Source: an uncultured Peptococcaceae bacterium (lineage in GTDB: Bacteria > Bacillota > Peptococcia > Peptococcales > Peptococcaceae). From it: a stretch of DNA of 64,000 bases. Positions 8,663 through 17,628 of the stretch are shown piece by piece. Where the stretch lies: contig URZX01000002.1 in the NCBI GenBank assembly GCA_900552455.1, positions 1 to 64,000 on the forward strand, given 5' to 3'. The stretch's first letter is position 1, and each line of letters opens with the position of its first letter. A program made the translations under genes and the position numbers. A model generated the notes under the pieces. The model did no database searches, had not been told where the DNA came from, and worked only from the letters and a program-made list of their open reading frames with translations.

Positions 8663-9985
8663 TTACTTGGTGATCGCTTTCATGCGGCCGATACGTTCTT
8701 CGCGCTCTGCGTTTTCGTAAGCTTCGGAAAGGATCTCGACGGTGTGCTTGACTTTGCAGTGTCCGCCGAAACGTTTCTGACCGTCGGTGAGCTGCATCAT
8801 GCAGGAGCCGCAGCCGGTAACGATGACATCGGCGCCGGTGTTTTCGACGTCTTTGCATTTTTCATGCTGAATGTCCATGGAAAGGTCGTAGTGGGTGAGG
8901 CTGAAGGAGCCTGCGGAACCGCAGCAGCGGTTTGGCTTGGACATTTCACGGAATTCAACGTCTGGCAGATCATTCAGGATCTTGCGTGGTTCCTGCCATA
9001 CGCCCATACCACGACGCAGGTGGCAAGGGTCATGATAGGTGACTACCTGGCGAGCGGTGTGCAGGCCGGATACGTCTGCTTTGACGACGTTGATGATGAA
9101 ATCGCTCCAGTCGATGACTTTGGCGGCGACGCGCTTTGCATCTTCATAGAGGTTGGTGTCTTCGAGCAGTTCTGGATAATGTTCCTTGAAGGACAGTGCG
9201 CAGGAACCGCAGACGAAAACGATGTAGTCAACGTCGAGCATCTTGAAGAGCTTGACGTGATCGGCAGCCATTTCCTTGGCGGTCTTCTGGTCGCCGTGCG
9301 CGAGAACTGGCATGCCGCAGCAGTGCTGTTTCTTTGGCACGATGACTTCGACGTTGTTGCGCTTCATGACGTTCATGAAGGAGCGGGCAACGTTTGGATA
9401 GAGATAGTTGGACGAGCAACCGGTGAAGAAGGCTACTTTGTATTTGACTGGGCCGATCGGTTTGTTGTCCTCCGGCACGGTCATGCGGAATGGCTTATTG
9501 GCCAGATCCGGCACAACGCGGCGCATATCCAGGCCGAATGGGAAACGTGGAGTATAGCCGCCGGTCTCTCTTTCCTTCTTGAAGACGGTGCCCTGGAAAT
9601 TCCCACCGAGGCGCATGCCGGTATCCATGAGTTTTGGATGATCGACGACGTTGAAGATGACTTTCTTCAGTGGATGCAGGCCTTCTTTGCGAACGAGCTC
9701 AGAGCGAGCGGCGAGAACGATCTTGTCGATTTCGACGCCGCATGGGCAGATTTCTACGCAGGCTTTGCAGGTGAGGCAGAGATGCAAGTTGTGTTCGAGC
9801 CCTGGGGTGCTTGGATCGACGAGGCCTTTCAGAAGGGCGTCAACGAGTTTGATCTTGCCGCGGGCAACGGTGCCTTCTTTGTGGGTTTGCAGATAAATTG
9901 GGCAAACTTCCTGGCAGTTGCCGCAGGACATACATTTTACGACTTCTTCACGGGCGAAGTCCATGGTTTCGAAAGGTGCACTCAT
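8663..9985 (-). CDS. glcF: Iron-sulfur subunit of a GlcDF-type 2-hydroxyacid (glycolate/lactate) oxidase
   Basis: A 440-residue protein with two [4Fe-4S] ferredoxin motifs at the N-terminus (C18-C21-C24-C28 and C70-C73-C76-C80), followed by two CCG cysteine-rich domains (FTGCSSNYLYPN with HCCGMP; DPCHLRRG with CCGSAGS). This is the GlcF/LldE/HdrD layout, in which the domain passes electrons from a flavoprotein dehydrogenase to a downstream acceptor. The gene starts 3 bp after the FAD-subunit gene ends, so the two are surely co-expressed. It most likely forms a complex oxidising lactate, glycolate or another 2-hydroxyacid; the substrate cannot be read from sequence. In an anaerobe the acceptor is probably a quinone, an electron-transfer flavoprotein or a heterodisulfide-like partner. 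Confidence 0.88.
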   Translation of the reverse strand: MSAPFETMDFAREEVVKCMSCGNCQEVCPIYLQTHKEGTVARGKIKLVDALLKGLVDPSTPGLEHNLHLCLTCKACVEICPCGVEIDKIVLAARSELVRKEGLHPLKKVIFNVVDHPKLMDTGMRLGGNFQGTVFKKERETGGYTPRFPFGLDMRRVVPDLANKPFRMTVPEDNKPIGPVKYKVAFFTGCSSNYLYPNVARSFMNVMKRNNVEVIVPKKQHCCGMPVLAHGDQKTAKEMAADHVKLFKMLDVDYIVFVCGSCALSFKEHYPELLEDTNLYEDAKRVAAKVIDWSDFIINVVKADVSGLHTARQVVTYHDPCHLRRGMGVWQEPRKILNDLPDVEFREMSKPNRCCGSAGSFSLTHYDLSMDIQHEKCKDVENTGADVIVTGCGSCMMQLTDGQKRFGGHCKVKHTVEILSEAYENAEREERIGRMKAITK

Positions 9986-9988
9986 TCC

Positions 9989-11383
9989 TTATTCCCCCTT
10001 AAAGAAGAAATGGTCAGGATTGAACATGTAGTTCGGGTCGAATGCTTCTTTGACGCGGCGGATGACTTCCATGCCGGCAGCACCGAACTGGTCTTCCATG
10101 AAACGTGCCTTGGCGATGCCGATGCCGTGTTCGCCGGAGAGGGTGCCGCCCATTTCCAAAGCTGCGGCAAAGATATCGTCAACAGCCAGACGCACGCGTT
10201 TCATTTCTTCTTCATCGCGGGCATCGGTGAGGATGGTTGGGTGCAGGTTGCCGTCGCCAGCGTGGCCGAAGGTACCGATCTGGAGGTTGTACTTTTCAGC
10301 GATCTCTTCAAAGCGAACGAGCATATCTGGGATACGGCTTCTTGGAACGGTAGCGTCTTCGAGAACGGTGGTTGGTTTTACGCGAGCGAGGGCTGGCAGC
10401 GCTGCACGACGAGCGGTCATGAGGTCGTCGGCTTCCTTGGCATCCTTAGCGAGCTTGATCTCGCGGCAGCCATTCTTCTTGCACTGTTCAACGACTTTCT
10501 GTGCTTCGAGTTCTACTTCAGCTTCGACATTGCCGTCAACCTGCATCAGGAGCATAACCTTTGCGTCGGTTGGCAGACCGATGTGGATGTATTCTTCAAC
10601 CACCTGGAGGGTTACCTGGTCGAGGAGTTCCATGGTAGCAGGAACGACCTTGTCAGCGATGATGCCGCTGATGGCGTAACCAGCATCCTTGAGGGCGTTG
10701 AAGGTTGCGGTCATGGTCTTGGAATACTGTGGCTTAGCGATGAGCTTAACGAGGATCTCGGTGATGATACCGAGGGTGCCTTCTGCGCCGCAGACGAGCT
10801 TGGTGAGGTCGTAGCCGGCAACGTTCTTTACGCTCTTGCCGCCGAAGGTGACGACTTCGCCGTTAGCGAGCACCATGCGCACGCCCATGACATAGTCCTT
10901 GGTCACACCGTATTTGAGGCCACGCAGACCGCCGGAGGATTCACTGACGGAACCGCCCATGGTTGCAGTCTTAACGGTACCTGGATCTGGTGGATACATG
11001 AGGCCGTAAGGGCTGACAGCGTCGTTGAGGGTGTTGATAACGACGCCTGGCTGTACGGTAGCGGTCAGGTTTTCTGCGTCTACTTCAACGATCTTGTTCA
11101 TGCGAGTGGTAACGAGCACGATGCCTTTGCGCAGTGGAATGGTGCCACCGGAAAGGTTGGTGCCGGAGCCACGGGTGTAGATGTGGAGCCCTTCTTCTTT
11201 TGCGAGCTTAACGATCTGAACGATCTCTTCTTCGCTTTCAGGCATAACGACCACTTCTGGCAGAACCTGTGGCTGGTCTGGGGTGCCGTCGTAGGAATAG
11301 GTCAGCAGATCCCCTGCATCGGTGAGGACATTTTCGTCACCAACGATGGATTTGAGTGTGTCCACTACTTTTTTGTCTAACAT
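9989..11383 (-). CDS. glcD: FAD-binding 2-hydroxyacid dehydrogenase, GlcD family
   Basis: A 464-residue flavoprotein with an N-terminal FAD_binding_4 (PCMH-type) domain (about 40-180, with YTRGSGTNLSGG) and a C-terminal FAD-oxidase domain ending in the family signature GEHGIGIAKARFM. The family oxidises glycolate, D-lactate or related 2-hydroxyacids to 2-oxoacids with electrons going to FAD. It is the first of two tightly linked genes (3-bp gap to the iron-sulfur subunit) and starts 10 bp after the pseudouridine synthase gene, with AGGAGG 7 bases before ATG. Without an ETF pair alongside, I cannot say whether it is electron-bifurcating. Substrate uncertain. Confidence 0.88.
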   Translation of the reverse strand: MLDKKVVDTLKSIVGDENVLTDAGDLLTYSYDGTPDQPQVLPEVVVMPESEEEIVQIVKLAKEEGLHIYTRGSGTNLSGGTIPLRKGIVLVTTRMNKIVEVDAENLTATVQPGVVINTLNDAVSPYGLMYPPDPGTVKTATMGGSVSESSGGLRGLKYGVTKDYVMGVRMVLANGEVVTFGGKSVKNVAGYDLTKLVCGAEGTLGIITEILVKLIAKPQYSKTMTATFNALKDAGYAISGIIADKVVPATMELLDQVTLQVVEEYIHIGLPTDAKVMLLMQVDGNVEAEVELEAQKVVEQCKKNGCREIKLAKDAKEADDLMTARRAALPALARVKPTTVLEDATVPRSRIPDMLVRFEEIAEKYNLQIGTFGHAGDGNLHPTILTDARDEEEMKRVRLAVDDIFAAALEMGGTLSGEHGIGIAKARFMEDQFGAAGMEVIRRVKEAFDPNYMFNPDHFFFKGE

Positions 11384-11393
11384 AATCTTCCTC

Positions 11394-12149
11394 CTAGATA
11401 CGATTATTCAGGTAATCACTTCTGGAAAGCTGCACTCGGTCAAAAAGTCGTCCCAGTTCGGTTTCCGTCAATGGCCGCACCTGACCGAGATCGACGTGTG
11501 AGAGGGTGATCTGATCGATCGCCACACGTCGCAGCTTCAGGCAGGGAAATCCTACCGCTTCCAGCATGCGCCGGACCTGGCGTTTTTTCCCTTCATGAAT
11601 GATCAGCTCGACGACTGAATTTTTCCCCTGCTTCTTGAGGAACCGCGCCCGGGCAGGCGCTGTTTTGCCGTCGTCGAGTTTCACGCCTTCAGAAAGTGTT
11701 TGTAAAGCTTTTGGAGTAATCACACCTTTTACGGTTGCGATATAGGTTTTTCTGATGTTGTACTTTGGATGGGTGAGCCGATAGGCGAGCTCGCCGTGAT
11801 TGGTCAGGATCAGGAGCCCTTCCGTGTCCATGTCCAGTCGTCCAACAGGCAGCACATGACCGCGAAGCTCAGGGCAGCAATCAAAAATGGTTGGTCGTCC
11901 CTGGGGATCGCTGGTGGTCGTCAGATATCCAACGGGCTTGTTGAACATGTAGAACAGATACTCGTCCTGTACGGCGATCTCTTTGCCATCGACTGCGACT
12001 TTGTCCACGCCTGGCAAAACCTTCACGCCCAGCTCACGCACGACGTCGCCGTTGACGGTGACGCGGCCCTGGGCGATCATGGTCTCGCTCTGGCGTCTGG
12101 ATGCAACACCACAGTCTGCCATATATTTCTGCAATCGAATCTGTGCCAT
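11394..12149 (-). CDS. RsuA/RluB-family 23S/16S rRNA pseudouridine synthase
   Basis: A 251-residue protein with an N-terminal S4 RNA-binding domain (RLQKYMADCGVASRR, from residue 4) and an RsuA-type catalytic domain with GRLDMDTEGLLILTNHG carrying the catalytic Asp, plus the typical EGKKRQVRRML. It isomerises uridine in rRNA, most likely 23S (RluB-like, position about 2605). A longer frame runs 42 bases upstream, but ATG 12149 has GAGGAGG directly ahead and matches the family N-terminus. A TATAAT (12174-12169) lies close upstream. The glcD-like gene follows after 10 bp, so some readthrough into it is likely. Confidence 0.9.
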   Translation of the reverse strand: MAQIRLQKYMADCGVASRRQSETMIAQGRVTVNGDVVRELGVKVLPGVDKVAVDGKEIAVQDEYLFYMFNKPVGYLTTTSDPQGRPTIFDCCPELRGHVLPVGRLDMDTEGLLILTNHGELAYRLTHPKYNIRKTYIATVKGVITPKALQTLSEGVKLDDGKTAPARARFLKKQGKNSVVELIIHEGKKRQVRRMLEAVGFPCLKLRRVAIDQITLSHVDLGQVRPLTETELGRLFDRVQLSRSDYLNNRI

Positions 12150-12225
12150 TATACTCCTCCTCGATATAATTATACGCCGAAATCTTATCACAAGTAGTAA
12201 TTATCCGACATCTTTTCATTCGCAA

Positions 12226-13581
12226 CTATTTTTGGCAATTTTCTAAATTGCTGCGCACCCAATTTAGGAGCGTTTCTCTTGTGTTCATCTCTGGCTTTTC
12301 GAGCACAAGCTCAAGGGCGGCGTTGAGCATCTGACCGATGGCGCGACCGGAAAGTCCGAGCGCCATCATATCCTGACCGCCGATGGCGAGCGCTTTGACG
12401 GAGGTGCAGTCGCCGCGCGCCACGACTTCGTCGATAACGTCTGAGATCTCAGCGAAAAGTGCAAGGATCTTCTCCCGCTCGCCGGCAAGATCGTGGGCGA
12501 TGAGATCTGCCACCTTCACCTGCACGAGTCGGCGCGTCTGCACTTCCCCAAGACGCGCCAGCGCGCGCCGCACATTGACGGGATCCGGCAGGAGAATGTC
12601 GTTGTGATGTGCGATCAGCTCGACGACGTCTTTGCGTGTGGCGTTGTCGTATTTGAGATCACGCAGGATCTTGCCGGCGAGCTTGGCGCTCACGGCTGCA
12701 TGGTCGTCGAAGCGATCGTAGCTCAGCGATTCTGAGCTGTCCCAGACGAAGGGCTTGCCGATGTCGTGCAGGAGCATGGTCAGCCGCAGCACGAGCTCCG
12801 GCGCAATGACGCCGACGGCGAGCAGCGAATGCTCGAAAACGTCGAGAAAATGATGACCGCCACGCTGGGCAAACCCAACGGTGTGGCACATCATTGGGAT
12901 GATGTAGGGATACATGCCCAGGGTGTAGAGATCTTCCAGCCCGCGGGCAGGATGCGCTGCCAGGAGGATCTTGTTGAGCTCGACCTGGATGCGCTCTTTG
13001 GAAATGTATTGCAGCAAGTGGCCCTGCTTTCGCACGGCGTCGTAGGTCGCCGGATCGTAGTCAAAATCAAGCACGGTGGCGAAGCGCACCATGCGCAGCA
13101 TACGCAGGCCATCTTCGTTGAAGCGCTGCACGGGATCACCGACAGCGCGCACGAGACGATCGCGCAGATCTTCCACGCCGCCGAAGAGATCGATGAGCCC
13201 GCGCTCAGGATGCCAGGCCATGGCGTTGATGGTAAAATCGCGGCGGCTGAGATCTTCTGCCAGCTCGCGGGTAAACGCGACGCTTTTTGGGTGGCGATGA
13301 TCAAGGTATTCACCGTCAATGCGGAAGGTCGTGACTTCGTAGGCGCCATCCTCGGCAAGGATGGTGAGGGTGCCATGCTGGATGCCTGTCGGGATGACGC
13401 GCTTGTCTTCAAAAAGCGCCATCATTTCTTCTGCACGCGCGGAGGTGCAGATGTCCCAGTCGCTGGGGCGTTTTCCCATCAGCGAATCGCGCACGCAGCC
13501 GCCAACGATATAGGCTTCGTAGCCGTGCTGCTCCAGACGCGCGATGATCTTGCGCGCGCCAGTTGGAATATGAATCTCCAT
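12226..13581 (-). CDS. cca: CCA-adding tRNA nucleotidyltransferase with HD domain
   Basis: A 451-residue protein. The N-terminal nucleotidyltransferase domain shows YIVGGCVRDSLMG and SDWDICTSA (metal-binding Asp pair), then RRDFTINAMAW and the RNA-binding segment EDGLRMLRMVRFA. A C-terminal HD phosphohydrolase domain contains LLHDIGKP and AHHNDI. It adds or repairs the 3' CCA of tRNAs, and the HD part may remove 2',3'-cyclic phosphates. It sits 4 bp after the RluA-like gene and is the last gene of the run DUF445-sbcD-sbcC-rluA-cca. Starts at ATG 13581 with GAGGTGA just upstream. Confidence 0.92.
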   Translation of the reverse strand: MEIHIPTGARKIIARLEQHGYEAYIVGGCVRDSLMGKRPSDWDICTSARAEEMMALFEDKRVIPTGIQHGTLTILAEDGAYEVTTFRIDGEYLDHRHPKSVAFTRELAEDLSRRDFTINAMAWHPERGLIDLFGGVEDLRDRLVRAVGDPVQRFNEDGLRMLRMVRFATVLDFDYDPATYDAVRKQGHLLQYISKERIQVELNKILLAAHPARGLEDLYTLGMYPYIIPMMCHTVGFAQRGGHHFLDVFEHSLLAVGVIAPELVLRLTMLLHDIGKPFVWDSSESLSYDRFDDHAAVSAKLAGKILRDLKYDNATRKDVVELIAHHNDILLPDPVNVRRALARLGEVQTRRLVQVKVADLIAHDLAGEREKILALFAEISDVIDEVVARGDCTSVKALAIGGQDMMALGLSGRAIGQMLNAALELVLEKPEMNTRETLLNWVRSNLENCQK

Positions 13582-13585
13582 CCTT

Positions 13586-14518
13586 TCACCTCATTTCTGA
13601 ATGGTCCTCGAGAAATTCTTTTATCATGATCGCATCCGGTTCGTTGCTGTAGGTGTGCATCGGCAAGAAATGATGCATCAGCCGGCCGTCGTCGGGATGC
13701 TGGTAGGTCAGCGCTGCCGCATGCAACAGCGGACGCGCTGCAGCGATCGGCGGACCGCCGTAGGTCACATCGCCGATGAGCGGATATCCCTGATGCGCCA
13801 GATGGATGCGGATCTGGTGGCGTCGGCCGGTGTCGATGCGCACCCAGCAGGCTGTCGCTCGTAGCGCTTCCACGTAGGCGAGGGGCCAGACGTGGGTGCG
13901 CGAGGCTTTGCCGCCGCTGCCGACGAAAAAGAGCGGCCCGACAGAATGACGCAGCGCTTCCGGCGCTTCGCAGATCGCGCCGTTCAGAGAAAGCGGCGAC
14001 GAGAGACGACCAAACGCAAAGCATTGGTAATATTTCTGCGCGCGCTGACGACTCAGCACACCGGCTGCAAAGCTGTTTTTCGCGAGCAGCACGAGGCCGC
14101 TGGTGCCAATGTCCAGGCGGCTCACCGGATGAAAGGTGCAGGCTTCTCCCTGCGCCTCCAGATGGGCGAGCACGGCGCCAGCCAGAGAGCCGCGCTCGCC
14201 GCGCCGCCGAGGAAACATTGTCACGCCCGGCGGCTTGTCGACAACAAGTAGCATATCGTCTTCGTAGACAACCGTCAAGGGATTTGTTTCATGAATGATG
14301 TCGCTCTCCTCCAGCGACGGCGCCATCGCCAGCGAAATATCGTCGCCGGCGTGCACAATGTAGCGCACTGTGCGCCGCTCGCCGTTGACGAGAATCCCCT
14401 GGGGATGCGCCTTGCAGCGTTTCATGAGCCGCTTGGAAACATCCATGCGGCTGGTGATGACATCGCGGAGCAGGCGGCCGTCGTCTGCGGCTGTCGCGAG
14501 ATAATGGATCCTTTTCAT
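13586..14518 (-). CDS. RluA-family pseudouridine synthase
   Basis: A 310-residue protein with a short S4-like N-terminus and the RluA catalytic domain: YEDDMLLVVDKPPGV, then SRLDIGTSGLVLLAK with the catalytic Asp, then RIDTGRRHQIRIHLAHQGYPLIGD. It converts specific rRNA or tRNA uridines to pseudouridine; RluA, C and D cannot be told apart here. The start ATG overlaps the end of sbcC by 4 bp (ATGA), so the genes are translationally coupled. Confidence 0.9.
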   Translation of the reverse strand: MKRIHYLATAADDGRLLRDVITSRMDVSKRLMKRCKAHPQGILVNGERRTVRYIVHAGDDISLAMAPSLEESDIIHETNPLTVVYEDDMLLVVDKPPGVTMFPRRRGERGSLAGAVLAHLEAQGEACTFHPVSRLDIGTSGLVLLAKNSFAAGVLSRQRAQKYYQCFAFGRLSSPLSLNGAICEAPEALRHSVGPLFFVGSGGKASRTHVWPLAYVEALRATACWVRIDTGRRHQIRIHLAHQGYPLIGDVTYGGPPIAAARPLLHAAALTYQHPDDGRLMHHFLPMHTYSNEPDAIMIKEFLEDHSEMR

Positions 14519-17500
14519 TCGCGCACCTCGAAATGTGCCTGGCTGCCGCCGGAACCGCTCTCAACCACAAGATGCGCCGGAATGCGTTCCTTGAGCTCGG
14601 CAACGTGAGAAATGACGCCGACGAGTCGTCCGCTGTCCTGCAGGCTGATCAGCGTTTCCACTGTGTCGTCGAGGGATTCTTCGTCGAGGGTGCCGAAGCC
14701 TTCGTCGATGAAGATCGTCGACAATTCCACGCCGCCGCTTTCGCTCGTCACCACATCGGCGAGGCCAAGCGCCAGCGAAAGCGAGGCTTTGAAGCTTTCG
14801 CCGCCGGAGAGCGTGGAAACATCGCGCGCGCGACCGGTGTACTGATCCATCACATCGAGATCGAGTCCGGCCTGGCGACGCGCGTCGCTGACCATTTCCT
14901 TGCGTCGGAAGGAATAGCGTCCGTGGGTCATGCGCGCGAGACGCACATTGGCACCGATGAGCATCTGCTCGAAATAATAGGCCTGGGCGAAGGTTTCCAG
15001 GCGCATGTTGAAATGATTTTTACCGTCGAGCACATCCCGCAGCTTGCCAAGAAGAGCGTAGCGCGCTTCCATTTCTTTGAAGACTTCAAGCAGCTGGGCG
15101 ATCTGCGCGATCAGCGCACGATTCGATGCGCAGCGCGTTTTATGCGCCGCCAGAACATCCTTGGCGGCATTCAGCCGCTGTTCCGCTTCTTTCCGCCGAG
15201 CTTCGCCTGCTTCCAGATCGTGCAGCGTGCGATCGTCCTGCAGTCGTTGCGCAAGATCCTCGTGCAGCGTCGTCGCTCTGGTCAGCGCTTCTGAGAACGC
15301 ATCGATCTCCTGCTGCAGAAGCGCAGCGCGTGGGATGTCTGCTTTTGCTGAAAGATAATCGGCTTCTGTGGCGAAGATCGCGTTTCGCGCCTGCGCAAAA
15401 ACGCGCGCGTGATCGTCGGCGGAATGACGGAGTTCTTCCAGACGCGCTTCAGCCTGCGCTTGCGCGCTGGCGGCACGAACCTGCGCGAGCTGCGCCTGTT
15501 CGTGGGCGCGCTGAGCGGTTTCGAGCGCCTGCTTCGCGGCCTGGTGGCGTGCGCTGATGGCGTCGATCTCGCGCGTCAACGCCGCTGGATCGGCGTCGGC
15601 TGTGAAGCCGAACTGCTTTTCTTTTGCGGCGACGGCATCTGCTTTGCTGTCGCGCGTGGTCTGCCAGCGGCTTTGCTCGGCAATAAAACGCGTGCGCTGT
15701 TCGCGCAGGGTGTTGAGCGCCGCTTTCTGCGCTTCCAGTTCCTTTTCCACCGCAGCCAGGCCAGCGAGTTGTTCTCCAATCTGCTGCAGCGCGGCCTGCG
15801 CTTCTTTGCGCTGGTGATTATGGGCGGTGCCGCTCTCCTGCAGCTGCTTGGCATAATGCGGAACCGCTTCTGGCTGGGTCAGCTGCGGGATGGTCTCCTG
15901 CAATTCTGCCCAGGCTTCGGCGATGCGCTTATCCTGCTGCGCCAGTGCAGCGCCGGCGTTCGCCGCCACGCCCTGCGCCTGATCGCGCACTTTTGCGCAG
16001 GCTGCTTCGTCGTCCTGCGCGCCGGGCACAACCGCCGGTGTAGGATGGTGCACAGCTCCGCAGACAGGACAAGGCGCGCCGTCCTCAAGCTCCTGCGCCA
16101 GCATTGCTGCCAGCTGCTGTCTGTTTGCGGCGCGCGCTTCGGCCAAGCGCTTCTCAGCCACCGCGAGCTGCGTGGCGGCTTTTTCCTGTGCAGCTGCCAG
16201 TTCCGGACGCTCCTGTCTGAGATCGATGAAACGCTTGAGCAGCTGATACTGACGCCGTTCCTCGGCGAGCAGGGCGTCAAGCTTGACGATCGCTGTCTCC
16301 TGCTGCGCCTGATCCTGCAGCAGCCGCTGTTTCTTTTCCTGCGCCGCTTCGGCTGTCTGCAGTGCTGCTTCTGCGCGCTGCTCGTTTTGTGCGAGGGTAG
16401 CCAGCTCGCGCTCAGCCGACGCGAGCGCCTGAGCGGCCTGTTGCAGCGCAGCGCGATCGGCGACATACTCGTTCATTTTGTCGCGCTTGGTCGTCAGTTC
16501 TGGCAGCGTGTCGTGGGCGAGATCGGCGTGCTGCTTCTGCTGCTCTGCCTGGGCAAGATGCTGCGCCGCTGCGTTCAACTGCTGCGCCGCATTCTGCGCC
16601 TGCTGACGCGCGAGCGCGAGGGTTTCTTCCTGCTGATGCAGCAACCGCCGTTCTTCAGCAGCGCGCGTTTCCTTGTCGGCAAGGCTGCGCGCCTGATCAG
16701 CCGCACGCACCCGCCCACCGAGCGCAGCGATCTGCGGCTGGCGCGCGCGCAGCGCTGTCAGCTCGGCCTCGGCCTGTTGCCATTTGCGCACGTCGGCATT
16801 GTGCTGCGCTTCACGATTGAGCGCTTCCAGCGCTGCGAGGTAGATGGCGTTTGCATCGTCGACATTCTGCTGCAAGCTTTCCTGTCGCGCTTCGTCTGCT
16901 TTCGCCAGCGCTTCCATCTGAGCGAGCACGTCCTGCGACGGCTGCTCGCCAAAAGCGATGGATTCCTCAAAGCGCAGGAGCGCTGTCTTGGAACGATAGT
17001 CGGCCTTGAGCTCTGCATACGCTCCGGTGACATCGCTGACGCGGCTCTTGATGCGCGAGAGCGCGAGATCGTAGAGGCTTGTGTCAAAAATCTGACGCAG
17101 GAGCTCGATCTTGTCCTTCGTCGAGGAAACGAGAAATTCCTGAAACGCGCCCTGCGGAAGCATGACGATCTTTTTGAACTGCTCTTCGTCGAGGCCGACG
17201 AGATCGACGATCTTGCGATCGACCTCGCCGATCTTTGTGAGCGGCAGAAAATCCTCATGCCCGACACATTCGAGCAGCGCTTCCTGGCCCAGCTCGCGGC
17301 GGCCGCTGCCGCGCTTTTTCGCCACGCTCTGTTTTGGCTGACGGTGAATGTGGAAACGCTTGCCGCTGATCTCGAAGGTGAAATCCACAAAGGTGATGCG
17401 GTCGTCGTCGGGCTTTAGAAAGTCACAGCGCAGGCTGGCTGGATCCATGCCTTTTTTGCTCAGCTTCCCATAGAGGGCATAGAGGATCGCTTCAAAAACA

Positions 17501-17628
17501 GTCGTTTTGCCAGAGCCTGTCGGGCCGGTGATAACAAACAGCCGCTCTGCGCCGAGTTCGCTGAAATCCAGCGTCGTCTCGCCGGCGTAAGGACCAAAGG
17601 CGGAAAGGGTTAATGTGATCGGTCTCAT
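14515..17628 (-). CDS. sbcC: SbcC, ATPase subunit of the SbcCD nuclease
   Basis: A 1037-residue SMC/Rad50-like protein. The N-terminal Walker A is GPTGSGKTT (residues 35-43). Long Ala/Gln/Glu-rich coiled coils flank a zinc hook CPVC at about 520-523. The C-terminal half has the signature LSGGESFKASLSLALGLAD and Walker B IFIDEGFGTLD. With SbcD it cleaves hairpins and double-strand ends during replication and repair. It overlaps sbcD upstream and the RluA-like gene downstream by 4 bp each. Length and layout are normal for the family. Confidence 0.95.
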   Translation of the reverse strand: MRPITLTLSAFGPYAGETTLDFSELGAERLFVITGPTGSGKTTVFEAILYALYGKLSKKGMDPASLRCDFLKPDDDRITFVDFTFEISGKRFHIHRQPKQSVAKKRGSGRRELGQEALLECVGHEDFLPLTKIGEVDRKIVDLVGLDEEQFKKIVMLPQGAFQEFLVSSTKDKIELLRQIFDTSLYDLALSRIKSRVSDVTGAYAELKADYRSKTALLRFEESIAFGEQPSQDVLAQMEALAKADEARQESLQQNVDDANAIYLAALEALNREAQHNADVRKWQQAEAELTALRARQPQIAALGGRVRAADQARSLADKETRAAEERRLLHQQEETLALARQQAQNAAQQLNAAAQHLAQAEQQKQHADLAHDTLPELTTKRDKMNEYVADRAALQQAAQALASAERELATLAQNEQRAEAALQTAEAAQEKKQRLLQDQAQQETAIVKLDALLAEERRQYQLLKRFIDLRQERPELAAAQEKAATQLAVAEKRLAEARAANRQQLAAMLAQELEDGAPCPVCGAVHHPTPAVVPGAQDDEAACAKVRDQAQGVAANAGAALAQQDKRIAEAWAELQETIPQLTQPEAVPHYAKQLQESGTAHNHQRKEAQAALQQIGEQLAGLAAVEKELEAQKAALNTLREQRTRFIAEQSRWQTTRDSKADAVAAKEKQFGFTADADPAALTREIDAISARHQAAKQALETAQRAHEQAQLAQVRAASAQAQAEARLEELRHSADDHARVFAQARNAIFATEADYLSAKADIPRAALLQQEIDAFSEALTRATTLHEDLAQRLQDDRTLHDLEAGEARRKEAEQRLNAAKDVLAAHKTRCASNRALIAQIAQLLEVFKEMEARYALLGKLRDVLDGKNHFNMRLETFAQAYYFEQMLIGANVRLARMTHGRYSFRRKEMVSDARRQAGLDLDVMDQYTGRARDVSTLSGGESFKASLSLALGLADVVTSESGGVELSTIFIDEGFGTLDEESLDDTVETLISLQDSGRLVGVISHVAELKERIPAHLVVESGSGGSQAHFEVRE

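Noticed and set aside
8528-11380. A 950-codon open frame on the plus strand
   Set aside because: It is the antisense of the well-supported glcD/glcF-like genes; the translation is low-complexity, has no domains and arises from third-position GC bias.
15409-17418. A 669-codon plus-strand frame opposite sbcC
   Set aside because: It is a Cys/Leu/Arg-rich antisense translation of the coiled-coil coding region.
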